This document shows positions 1 through 8,325 of a stretch of DNA of 64,000 nucleotides, piece after piece. Position 1 is the first letter of the stretch, and each line of letters begins with the position of its first letter. The stretch covers positions 62,001-126,000 of the forward strand of contig MJAN01000002.1 in NCBI GenBank assembly GCA_001875255.1, in the 5' to 3' direction. The position numbers were made by a program, and so were the translations under genes. The notes under the pieces are model-generated. The model worked only from the letters and a program-made list of their open reading frames with translations. It was not told the DNA's origin and did not search any database. This DNA is from Candidatus Sabulitectum silens. Its GTDB lineage: Bacteria > Fermentibacterota > Fermentibacteria > Fermentibacterales > JCC-6.

Positions 1-601
1 ATGTAGCTTCCACCTACGATGATCTTGTCCCTGCAGGCTTCGTTTATCATCTCCAGGGTTATCTCTTCTTCAGGGGATGAGCAGACCATCTTGAGTTCTC
101 CCCTGACCTCGCCGCCGATACCGAAAATGCCCTGTACGAAGGTGCAATGGGCTTCCACCACAACCCCTTCTTCGGGGAGCACATCAGTAACGGTGCCATG
201 AACATAGCCATCGATCTCCACCGGGATGGGCGGTTCGCGGAGAACGGCCTGACCGGTTATCTCGTTGAAACTCTCGAAGACGCCGTCGATGGGGCTTTTA
301 CGGTGTTCTTGAACCATTTTCCAAAGAGACCCTTGCTCTGGGCCAGGGGCTCGTCGGCGGCTATGGTGTCGCCCTCCTTCTTCAGCAGGAGCTCGAAGAT
401 GTCCGACGCGGGAACACCGAGAAGGTTGGCAATGTTGAACATTTTCACATTGCCGGGAAGTTCAGTGCGGGCCACTATGGTGTCGGCATTTACCACATCG
501 CCCTTCTTTACAAGGACCTCGCCCTTCAGGGGAAGCCTTCTTGTTTTGGTAACATCGGCCACATCGGCCACTCTCAAACCAGGTGTGTATGCGAATGCCA
601 T
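1..601 (-). CDS. Uncharacterised protein with barrel-sandwich-like start, encoded after mutL (3' end outside window)
   Basis: I do not recognise the family. The frame runs from an ATG at 601 to the window edge without a stop once one frameshift near 291-294 is repaired (a C run one base short). The N-terminus, about residues 20-65, alternates short strands and glycine turns (LPLKGEVLVKKGDVV, then TIVARTELPG), as in lipoyl or biotinyl-like barrel-sandwich domains. However, there is no clear MK attachment motif. A second beta-rich part follows (VEIDGYVHGTVTDVLPEEG, then GIGGEVRGEL). There is no signal peptide or membrane segment. The ATG overlaps the stop of the MutL-like gene (TAATG), which implies translational coupling and a shared function. 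It could be a scaffold or small-molecule-binding partner of the MutL-like ATPase; that is inference. Confidence 0.6.
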
Positions 602-2498
602 TATTTAACACCTCCCATGCTGAGGAAGCGTTCCGGATATGTGTCCAGGGTCTGTGACCAGCTCTGGAGGTCCTTGACCCTCTTTCCGTGATCCTCAGGA
701 AGATTGAAGGGCTGCCTTCCGCGACCGTCGAGGATAACACCGACAATGCCGCCCTCAAGGCTGCCTTCCCACTTCTCGCCGGGGCCGTTGCCCACATCGA
801 GACCCTTGTGGGGAGCGATTACCGTTTCGGCCTTTTCGCCCACCGCAAGGGGAATGAGCTTCATTTCACCGGGAAGGATCTTCTCGGTTCGGGTGGTTCC
901 ATCGGGCATTTTCATGGTTACCTCGGCGAGATGGGGTACCTTCTTGAACGCCCCGGAGGGAGCCACGCAGTGGCCCAGCCTTATGAGGCAGTCGTTGTTG
1001 AAAACCTCCACCGCCGCTTCGGGATGCACCTCGCTCAAAACCCCCAGATGGGGCATCATGAATATGGAATCCACCGCAAGCATGGTTACTCCCTCGGGAA
1101 GGAAGCTGTCTATCAGCATGTGTGCGGTCTGGCTTCTTCTGGGAGCATGACTGAGAACGCCGCCGGAGCCTATGAGGATGTCAAGCTCCATCATGTTGAC
1201 CAGGGTGGCGCCGGTCTGGGTCTGCTCGAAGGCGTCGCCTATGGTCCTCTCCTGGGCAACTCCCTTGAGACCGGTGGCGAGATCCTTGTGCTGCACCAGC
1301 GCAAGCCTGAGGGCTTCCCGGGCTATGGCCTGCTCTATTATGAGCTCCTCCAGCTCCTGGGGAATGGTGGTGGGCCTTATCATCTTGTTCCTGATGCGGT
1401 TCCTCAGGTCAGCCTCGTCCATGTGGAAGGGAACCCATCTCATGACGTTGTCCATTCCAGCGCTGGCCAGAACATTGCTTACGGAGTAGCTCATACCAAG
1501 GTTAGCGCTGACCGTACGGTTGAAGACCGGTTCGCCGTTGCTGTCGAAAACGCTGAAGACATCGGTGGTGGCCCCTCCGATGTCCACGCCCATGACATGG
1601 ATATTCTCCTGTTTGGCAACCCTTTCGATGAGTTTCCCCACCGCGCCCGGGGTGGGCATGATGGGCACGTTCTCCCACTTGCCCTCAACATAGTGCCCGG
1701 TCCACTCCATCAGTTTCGCGTAGCCGGGGGCCTGGGCCATCACATGCTCCATGAAGAGTTCGTGGATGATATCCCTTGCGGGGCCGAGGTTTTCCTTTTC
1801 CAGGACCGGTCTGAGGTTATCAACAATCTTCAGTTCCACCGCCGTTCCCAGTTCCTCGGAGACAGCACCGGTGGCCTTGTTGTTCCCGGCAAAGATCACC
1901 GGAAGCTTGAAACCCACACCGAAACGGGGCTTGGGATCAGCAGCCCGGATTATCTCCGCAAGCTCCACGACGTGGTCGATGGTTCCCCCGTCGATCCCCC
2001 CTGAAAGAAGGATCATGTCCGGGCGAAGCTTCTGATGTCGGCAACCTTCTCATGGGGAAGCCTGCCGTCGTTGGAGGCCACCACATCCATCACGATGGCA
2101 CCGGCTCCCAGGGCGGCCCTCTGGGCGCTCTCGCCGGTCATGGATTTGACCACTCCTGCAACGGTCATCTGAAGACCACCGCCTGCGGAGGAGGTGGAAA
2201 CATAGAGATCCACGCCGTCGCCGGTGCCTTCCCTCACGTCCACACCCTCTGAACCCTGCTTGAGAAATCTTCGTCCCTCGAGGTCCTCGATCTCCCCCAC
2301 GGCGTTCAGAACACCCTTGGTAACATCCTCCGCCGGGGCTTCGACTGTTGTCGGAGCCTCTCCTCTTCTTGCGAGACGGTAGCGCCCCTCCTGGTCTGAG
2401 TACTCGATGAGTATCGACTTGGTGGTGGTACTACCGCAGTCGGTCGCCAGTATCGTTCTTACCCTGTCTGCGGCCACTGCTTCTCCCTTCGCTTTCAT
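601..2498 (-). CDS. MutL/GlmL-like ASKHA ATPase (glutamate mutase accessory family), one frameshift
   Basis: This resembles the GlmL/MutL family, ASKHA-fold ATPases found beside adenosylcobalamin mutases such as glutamate mutase. In that setting they are thought to be chaperones or reactivators. The phosphate-1 motif is at the N-terminus (TDCGSTTTKSILIE, residues about 19-32) and the phosphate-2 motif lies in the middle (VDIGGATTDVFSVF). About 630 residues are encoded once a frameshift near 2030 is repaired (AGAAGCTTCG should read AGAAGCCTTCG on the coding strand). The ATG at 2498 overlaps the upstream stop (ATGA) and the 3' end overlaps the next gene (TAATG). No cobalamin mutase subunit is encoded in the window; the gene lies at the end of a glycine cleavage operon. 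The true client is therefore unknown. The family call is fairly secure; the function is not. Confidence 0.8.
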
Positions 2499-2899
2499 GC
2501 GTCTGGTTCATTCGGGCCCCGGCGGAAAAGTCTTCTGAAGAATGACCGGCGGCGGAGCCGCCTCTTTCTTCTGGCCTCCCGCTTGAGCCTGAATGCCTCC
2601 GCGTTTTCTTCCTCTATTGCCACTGTCAGTTTTTCAATGTTGTCGCGGTCCTCTATCATCCTTATGAATCTGTAGTAGTCCCCGGACTGCACGATAAGGG
2701 ACACCACCGGATTGGCGAAGACCAGCATCTGGCTTCCCAGGAAGGAGAGGGGTTTTATGGACTCGATGAGCATTATTGCCGGCACGGTCAGATCCCTCTC
2801 CACTATGGTCTTCGCTATCTTCCTGCACAACCGTTCATAATCCTCCGGTGTGTCCTGCTGGAAATCTTCAGGATCCAGCCCTGGTCCGAATAAACTCAA
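2495..2899 (-). CDS. Conserved hypothetical protein with hydrophobic helix and basic C-terminal tail
   Basis: This encodes about 134 residues and I cannot name the family. A central apolar stretch (SIKPLSFLGSQMLVFANPVV) could be an amphipathic or membrane-associated helix. It is followed by a charged helix and then an arginine-rich tail (RRKRRLRRRSFFRRLFRR) that could bind nucleic acid or acidic lipids. The best start is TTG at 2899, preceded by a GGAAGGAAG Shine-Dalgarno-like stretch; the open frame upstream only shadows the preceding gene. It overlaps the preceding membrane-protein gene by about 30 bases, and its stop overlaps the mutL-like start. A longer product, or a frameshift joining it to the preceding gene, cannot be excluded. 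Confidence 0.6.
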   Translation of the reverse strand: MSLFGPGLDPEDFQQDTPEDYERLCRKIAKTIVERDLTVPAIMLIESIKPLSFLGSQMLVFANPVVSLIVQSGDYYRFIRMIEDRDNIEKLTVAIEEENAEAFRLKREARRKRRLRRRSFFRRLFRRGPNEPDA

Positions 2900-3302
2900 G
2901 CACTTCCTTCCTGTTCCCGGAAAACTGCACGCTGAGACCCCTGAACTTGGCAAGGCGGGTGGGCTCCTTGAAGGGGCTCAGAAGAACTCCGTAGCGGTCG
3001 GGAACTATGCTGCGGACCTCACTCCATTTTCGTTTCTCCTCACCGAATGGCGACTTCTTACTTACACCGGCGGCATCGAGGGTGAACCGGACCGGAAGGA
3101 AGTAGCTCCAGAGGGAGAGGAAAAGAAGCGCCAGACCGATTATGCCCCACCAGAGGTTCTCCATGACCAGTGCGGCGCCCCAGGATGCGGTGAGCATGAT
3201 CACAACAAGGGCCACGGTGGCACCGGGTCTTTCCCTCATGGGCAGGGAGACCCACTGGAGGGTCTCCCTTTCAGTGCTGCCGTTATGTTCTTCTTCAGGC
3301 AT
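2868..3302 (-). CDS. Small membrane protein with two transmembrane helices
   Basis: This intact 144-residue frame has two hydrophobic helices near residues 30-50 and 52-72 ([20 protein letters not shown], then [20 protein letters not shown]). A soluble C-terminal part follows ([20 protein letters not shown]), resembling the small PH-like domains that follow paired helices in bacterial membrane proteins. The ATG at 3302 overlaps the gcvPB stop by eight bases, so it is probably translated with the glycine cleavage genes. I cannot assign a function; membrane topology is the only supported inference. Confidence 0.65.
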   Translation of the reverse strand: MPEEEHNGSTERETLQWVSLPMRERPGATVALVVIMLTASWGAALVMENLWWGIIGLALLFLSLWSYFLPVRFTLDAAGVSKKSPFGEEKRKWSEVRSIVPDRYGVLLSPFKEPTRLAKFRGLSVQFSGNRKEVLEFIRTRAGS

Positions 3303-4739
3303 CGATTGGCTCCACCAGTATGAGGTCTTTCACCGCCTTGACCTCGTCCAGCCTGAGCACCGGGGTGTTAACCGGGGCGTCGGTTACCAGATGGGGTTTC
3401 TCGGAGGCTTCCTCCGCGATTGCTATCATGGCTTCCACGAACTGGTCGAGACTCTCAAGGCTTTCGGTTTCCGTTGGCTCTATCATAAGGGCTTCCCTGA
3501 CAATAAGAGGAAAGTAGATGGTGGGAGCGTGGAAGCCGTAGTCCAGAAGCCTCTTGGCGATATCCAGGGTTTTCACGCCGGTCCGGGACATTGCAGCACC
3601 GCTTGCCACGAACTCGTGCATGCAGGGGCCGTCGTCGTTAGGCACTTCGTAGTAGGGTTTCAGCCTTGCCTTCAGGTAATTGGCGTTGATAAGGGCAACG
3701 GTGGAGACCTCTTTCAGCCCCCGGGCGCCCAGGTCCTTATGTAGGCGTAGGCCCTGTAGAGCACGCCAACATTGCCGTGGAAGGCAAGAAGCCTTCCCAT
3801 GGACTTTCCGGAGAAGTCGTTCATCTGAATACCCTTTGGGGTGGAACTGACTCCGGAGGCCGGCAGGAAGGGAGAAAGGAAATCCCTGCAGCACACCGGC
3901 CCGGCGCCGGGTCCGCCTCCCCCATGGGGAGTGCTGAAGGTCTTGTGGAGGTTGAGGTGACATACATCGAAGCCCATGTCCCCGGGACGGGCGATGCCCA
4001 ACATTGCATTCATGTTGGCGCCGTCCATGTAGTTAAGACCGCCGGCATCGTGAATGATCCCGGTTATCTCAATGATGCTGCTTTCGAAAATGCCCAGAGT
4101 GTTGGGATTGGTCAGCATGAAGGCACAGGTTTTGTCACCGGCCTTTGCCCTGAGGTCCTCCACATCCACCCTGCCGTGCTGGTCGGACTTCACGCTTACC
4201 ACCTTCAACCCGGCAAGGGTACTGGTGGCGGGATTGGTTCCGTGGGAGGAATCGGGCATGAGAACTTCGTTCCTGTGCCCCTCTCCCCTGTCCTGCTGCC
4301 ACTTCTTGATGAGCATGAGGCCGGCAAACTCCCCCTGGGCACCGGCTGCCGGTTGAAGTGTCACCGACTGGAAACCGGTTATCTCGCAGAGGTATTCCCC
4401 CAGCCTGTGCATCAATTTCAGTGTCCCCTGAACCATGCGATCCGGGGACAGGGGGTGTATTCCCGCCATGTTCTCCATGCGGGCAAGGTACTCATGGAGC
4501 CTGGGATTGTACTTCATGGTACAGGAACCCAGAGGGTAAAGCCCCTTCTCTATGTGATAGTTGAGGGAGGAGAGCCTTACGAAATGCCGCATTACCTGAT
4601 TCTCGGTAACCTGGGGAAGGCCAATGGGCTCGGTTCTTTTATAACCCTCCGGTATGGGAGTTTCCGGAACATCGAGGCCGGGAAGTGAAACACCGGTGAG
4701 ACCCGGGCGGCTGTGGCTGAATATGGTCCTTTCCATCAT
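3295..4739 (-). CDS. gcvPB: Glycine dehydrogenase (decarboxylating) subunit 2, one frameshift
   Basis: This is the C-terminal half of the P-protein, which decarboxylates glycine with pyridoxal phosphate and passes the aminomethyl group to lipoylated GcvH. The PLP-lysine region is clear ([20 protein letters not shown]); the lysine after LH is the expected Schiff-base residue. About 481 residues fit the two-subunit form of the enzyme. A frameshift near 3736 separates the first 340 residues from the rest; restoring one G (AGG GAC instead of AGGAC) joins the halves in frame. The start ATG at 4739 overlaps the gcvPA stop (ATGATG/TGA). The two-gene arrangement is typical of many anaerobes, as opposed to a fused gcvP. 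Confidence 0.94.
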
Positions 4740-6080
4740 TTCACCCCCTGAATGTGTTCTCTGAGGGCATTGACAAAACCATCGATCTCAGCCCTGGTTC
4801 TTTTTTCCGTTACGGTGAAGAGCATGGCACCTGCCCCGAGGCCGGGGACGGGAAGCCCGGCAAGGTAGCCAGCTTCGGCCATGGCGCTGTCCGCCCCTTC
4901 GGCGGAACCGGAAGCTGCAGGGCGAACTCCCTGAAGAACGGAGTTTCGAAAACCTCGGTTACGCCATCTATCTCCAGGAGCTTTCCGTGAAGATAGTGGG
5001 CCTTGTGCCAGCACTGTTCAGCGATGTTCCTGAAGCCGGTCTCACCGGTGAGGCTGAGGTAAACGGCGTTGGCCAGCGCCATGAGGGCCTGGTTGGAGCA
5101 GATGTTGCTTGTGGCCTTTGCCCGTTTGATGTGCTGCTCCCTTGTCTGGAGGGTTAGCACATATCCGTTGTTCCCGGCGCGGTCTTCCGTTCTGCCCACT
5201 ATCCTGCCGGGCATCTTCCTGAGGTAATCCTTCGCCGTGGCCATGAAGCGACATAGGGGCCTCCGTAACCCATGGGAACACCCATGGGCTGGCCCTCACC
5301 CACCACGATGTCGGCGCCGAGGAAGCCCGGGGCCTGGATGGCACCCAGGGCGACAGGGTCGGCCACAACCACCAGAAGGCCCTTATGGCGGTGTATAAAA
5401 TCGGCGGCGGCCTTCACATCCTCGATGAGCCCGAAGAAGTTGGGATACTGAATCACAAGGGCAGCGGCTCCCCCCTCGGCCAGCTTCCCGGCTCCGCTGA
5501 GGTCCACCAGCCCGTTGTCCAGGAAGGGGACCTCGTTAACCGTGAAATCGCTGTTGTCGAGGTAGGTGTGCATAACATCGATGGTCCTGGGATTCAGGGA
5601 ACCTGCGGTGAGTATCCTTTTGCTGCCGGTGCACCGGATGGCCATGAGGGCCGCCTCGGCGGCGGCGGATGAGCCGTCGTACATGCAGGCGTTGGCGGCG
5701 TCGCATCCGGTGAGCCTGGCCATCATTGTCTGGTATTCGAATATGACCTGGAGGGTACCCTGGCTGACCTCGGCCTGATAGGGCGTGTAGGCGGTGAAGA
5801 ACTCGCTTCTGGTGAGTATGTTGTCGATGGCGGCGGGGATGAAGTGGTCGTATGCCCCGGCACCCCTGAAACAGACCAGACCGGCGGCTGTGTTCTCGGA
5901 GGCCAGCCCGGTGAACTCCCGCCGGAGCTCCAGTTCAGAGACCGGTGGCGGGAGGTTCAGCTCGCCCTGAAAACGAACACCTTCGGGGATCGGGGTGAGG
6001 AGCTCCTCGAAATTCTTTGCCCCTATCACCTCCAGCATTCGCTCACGCTGTTCTTTGCCGCTTGGAACGAAGATGCCCAT
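4736..6080 (-). CDS. gcvPA: Glycine dehydrogenase (decarboxylating) subunit 1, two frameshifts
   Basis: This is the N-terminal half of the P-protein, which pairs with GcvPB. It begins MGIFVPSGKEQRERMLEVIG, like other GcvPA proteins, and keeps the family segments YTPYQAEVSQGTLQ, YDGSSAAAEA and ADIVVGEGQPMGVPMGYGGP. About 448 residues match the family. Two frameshifts interrupt it. One lies near 5240, just after the GGPYVAS segment, where the frame resumes with MATAKDYLRKMPGRIVGRT. The other is near 4890, where VPVPPKG should continue into an AEGADSAMAEAGYLAG frame. The start lies three bases beyond the gcvH stop and the end overlaps gcvPB. Nothing suggests true decay; the halves remain conserved on both sides of each break. 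Confidence 0.93.
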
Positions 6081-6083
6081 TCC

Positions 6084-6466
6084 CTACTCTCCTATGTGAG
6101 TTTTGTAATCGTCGGCGGAAAGGAGCTCTTCGTACTGTGATTCATCCGAGGCGGTAAAGGAATAGAGCCAGCCACTGCCGTAGGGGTCATCGTTTACCAG
6201 GGAAGGATTAGACTCGAGTTCTCCGTTTACCCCGGTAACCTTGCCGTCCATGGGGCGTAGAAGTCTTCTGCGGTCTTTACGGCCTCAAGTCCGCCAAGGA
6301 CATCGCCCCTGGTGATCTCGGTTCCCTCCTCGGGAAGCTCGGCCATGACTATCTCGCCCATTTCGTGCTGGGCGTGGTCGGTGAGCCCCACGATATACCT
6401 GCCCTCTTCCTTCCGGACCCATTCGTGGGTTTCAGTGAATCTTACGTTCTCCGGTATGCTGCTCAT
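6084..6466 (-). CDS. gcvH: Glycine cleavage system H protein, one frameshift
   Basis: This lipoyl carrier shuttles the aminomethyl group between the P and T proteins. The lipoylation motif is visible (GLEAVKTAEDFYAP) and Lys64 is the expected attachment site. One C is missing in the CCCC run near 6250, which truncates the visible frame to 79 residues. Restored, it continues DGKVTGVNGELESNP and ends at the TAG at 6084, giving about 127 residues, the normal size. It starts at ATG 6466, 32 bases after gcvT. An intact lipoyl site and conserved sequence after the break argue for a functional gene. Confidence 0.93.
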
Positions 6467-6498
6467 TGTATTTCTCCTTTTATTCTGATGTTATCGGT

Positions 6499-7596
6499 CT
6501 ATCTTCTGCTGCCTTCGGTGTAGAATGGTATCTTGACTATCTTGAGAGGAATCCTTTTACCCCTTACCTCTGCCTCGAGTTCATTTCCGGTCTTATGGTA
6601 TCCCCTCTCCACATATCCGAGACAGACCACCTGGTCCAGGGCGGGAGCCAGGGAACCGCTGGTAACCACACCTACCTTTCGCTCTCCGTTGAAAATGGGG
6701 GTGCCGTGACGGGGAAAGCCCTTTCCGGTCACCTTCATGCCCACCAGATACCTTCCCGGCTTGTCCGCCTTCTGCTGCTCGATGAACTCCCTTCCGATGA
6801 AGGGCTTGTCGGTCTTCAGCTTGAGTACCCAGGACAGTTTCGCCTCCACCGGAGTGGTGCTGTGGTCTATATCATTGCCGTAAAGGGGGTAACCCACTTC
6901 GAGGCGGAGGGTGTCCCTTGCGCCGAGACCCACGGGCATGATGCTGAACTTCCTTCCCGCCTCCATGACCGCATCCCACACGGCGCAGGCGTCGGGGTAT
7001 GCGATGTATATCTCGAAGCCGTCCTCACCTGTGTAGCCGGTTCTTGCAATAAGGGCCGGGACGCCGGCGAAAGTTCCAGTTTTGTGCTGGTAGTATCCTA
7101 TGGTTTCCAGATCGGTATCGGTGAGCCCGGCACAGACATCCTGGGCCCTGGGGCCCTGTATTGCAACAAGGGCCGTTTCGTCGCTTTCGTTGACAACGGT
7201 GACATCGTAGCCCTGGAGATGGCCCTGGACCCAGGCCCAGTCCTTTTCCAGGTTGGCGGCATTGACCACCATAAGGAACTCCTGGTCGGCTATTCGGTAA
7301 ACGATGAGGTCATCGACTATTCCGCCGTCGGGGTAGCACATGGTGGAATAGTAGGCCCTGCCGTTCTCCACCCCGGAATCGTTGGTGAGCAGATTATCGA
7401 GGAAGGCCTGTGAATCCTTTCCAGTTACCCTGAACTCGCCCATGTGGGTCAGGTCGAAGATACCGGCACTATCTCGCACTGCCATGTGTTCTTTTTTTAT
7501 TGTATCGTACTTTATAGGCATAAGATAGCCTGCAAAAGGCTGAATGGTTGCCCCCAGCTGTATGTGACGGTCGTAAAGCGGTGTTTTTTTGTCCAT
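6499..7596 (-). CDS. gcvT: Aminomethyltransferase (glycine cleavage T protein)
   Basis: This intact 365-residue enzyme transfers the methylene group from aminomethyl-GcvH to tetrahydrofolate and releases ammonia. Typical segments include GIFDLTHMGEFRVTGKDS near the N-terminus, NAANLEKDWAWVQGHL, a folate-site region ending TGYTGEDGFEIY, and a C-terminal barrel (GVVTSGSLAPALD). It is the first gene of the operon gcvT-gcvH-gcvPA-gcvPB and reads towards lower coordinates. The leader between its start and the divergent gene at 7693 is only about 95 bases. That leaves no room for a glycine riboswitch, which controls this operon in some other bacteria. Confidence 0.97.
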   Translation of the reverse strand: MDKKTPLYDRHIQLGATIQPFAGYLMPIKYDTIKKEHMAVRDSAGIFDLTHMGEFRVTGKDSQAFLDNLLTNDSGVENGRAYYSTMCYPDGGIVDDLIVYRIADQEFLMVVNAANLEKDWAWVQGHLQGYDVTVVNESDETALVAIQGPRAQDVCAGLTDTDLETIGYYQHKTGTFAGVPALIARTGYTGEDGFEIYIAYPDACAVWDAVMEAGRKFSIMPVGLGARDTLRLEVGYPLYGNDIDHSTTPVEAKLSWVLKLKTDKPFIGREFIEQQKADKPGRYLVGMKVTGKGFPRHGTPIFNGERKVGVVTSGSLAPALDQVVCLGYVERGYHKTGNELEAEVRGKRIPLKIVKIPFYTEGSRR

Positions 7597-7646
7597 TATT
7601 ATTCCTTTTCGGGATTAACTGCCAAGCACATAATGCATCCTATATT

Positions 7647-7674
7647 GTTATACACGAACAGTTAATTTAGCCAA
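7647..7674 (-). promoter_or_regulatory. Candidate sigma-70-type promoter for the gcv operon
   Basis: On the minus strand, TTGGCT at 7674-7669 is followed after 16 bases by TATAAC at 7652-7647, about 50 bases before the gcvT start. It is the best match in the short divergent region. It is predicted from consensus only. Confidence 0.4.
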
Positions 7675-7692
7675 CATTGGCAGGAAATGCAA

Positions 7693-8324
7693 ATGTCGTT
7701 GACCCCGGTGGAGGTTGTGAATATTTTCCATTTCCATTATCCCCGGGAGGTTATCATCTGACCGCCATACCCATCTCATCAAGCAAACTTTCGGTACTGG
7801 GCAGGGAAGCATCAGGAGACCACGCCGCCCTGGAACAGCTCTGCATCGAATCCGCATTGCGGAAATGGCTTGCCTCCCGGGGAATACCATCATGGAGGAA
7901 CCCCTCCCCCCCCGGTTCCGGTTTCATCTCAGGGCCCTTCCGGTACAGCATCATGCTCTCCGGAGGAAGCCGTCTGCTGGCATGTCCCCTGAACGCCTGG
8001 CTGTCCTTCGATCACATCGCCGGAGCCAAGTGCTTCGCTGTGGTTGCGGCATCGGTGGGGAGAGCCATGGACAGCGTGGAGCTGGCCGGTGTTCTGCCCC
8101 TCAAGAACATCCCTCCGGGAACAGCACCCTTCCGGATATCATCCGATATCCTTCAGCCCTCATCTTTCCTTCTTGAACACATTGAGAAACCGTCAAGCCG
8201 CATTTTAACTTCATTGATATTCGGATTGAGGCTGATTATACTGGGTGAACCGGACGCCCCACCCGATGGCGCCGGCGGCATAAAGGGATTCAAACCGGCG
8301 GGAAGAGCGCCGGGGGAGGTGTGA
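7693..8324 (+). CDS. Hypothetical protein coupled to the GGDEF gene, one frameshift
   Basis: I do not recognise the family. The start appears to be ATG 7693 (MSLTPVEVVNIFHFHYPREV), with AGGA just upstream; another ATG lies at 7687. The frame breaks near 7755 and resumes as SSSKLSVLGREASGDHAALE, with coding-like codon use to the TGA at 8322. About 210 residues are encoded. A middle segment is fairly apolar (GAKCFAVVAASVGRAMDSVE), but there is no signal peptide or definite membrane helix. The gene stops two bases before the TTG start of the PAS/GGDEF protein, and its last codons contain that gene's Shine-Dalgarno sequence. The two are therefore probably co-translated, and it may take part in the same signalling pathway. 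Confidence 0.5.
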
Positions 8325-8325
8325 T

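Noticed and set aside
688-2004. A 438-codon open frame antisense to the MutL-like gene
   Set aside because: It mirrors the codon pattern of the real gene, has no ribosome site and resembles no family. Similar long antisense frames at 13231-14553, 15582-16907, 35283-36521 and 60722-62200 were dropped for the same reason.
4736-6466. gcvPA and gcvH as pseudogenes
   Set aside because: Sequence on both sides of each break is conserved and one inserted base restores the frame; the whole window shows the same pattern.
7597-7692. Glycine riboswitch upstream of gcvT
   Set aside because: The whole divergent gap is about 95 bases and also holds a promoter; no tandem aptamer could fit.
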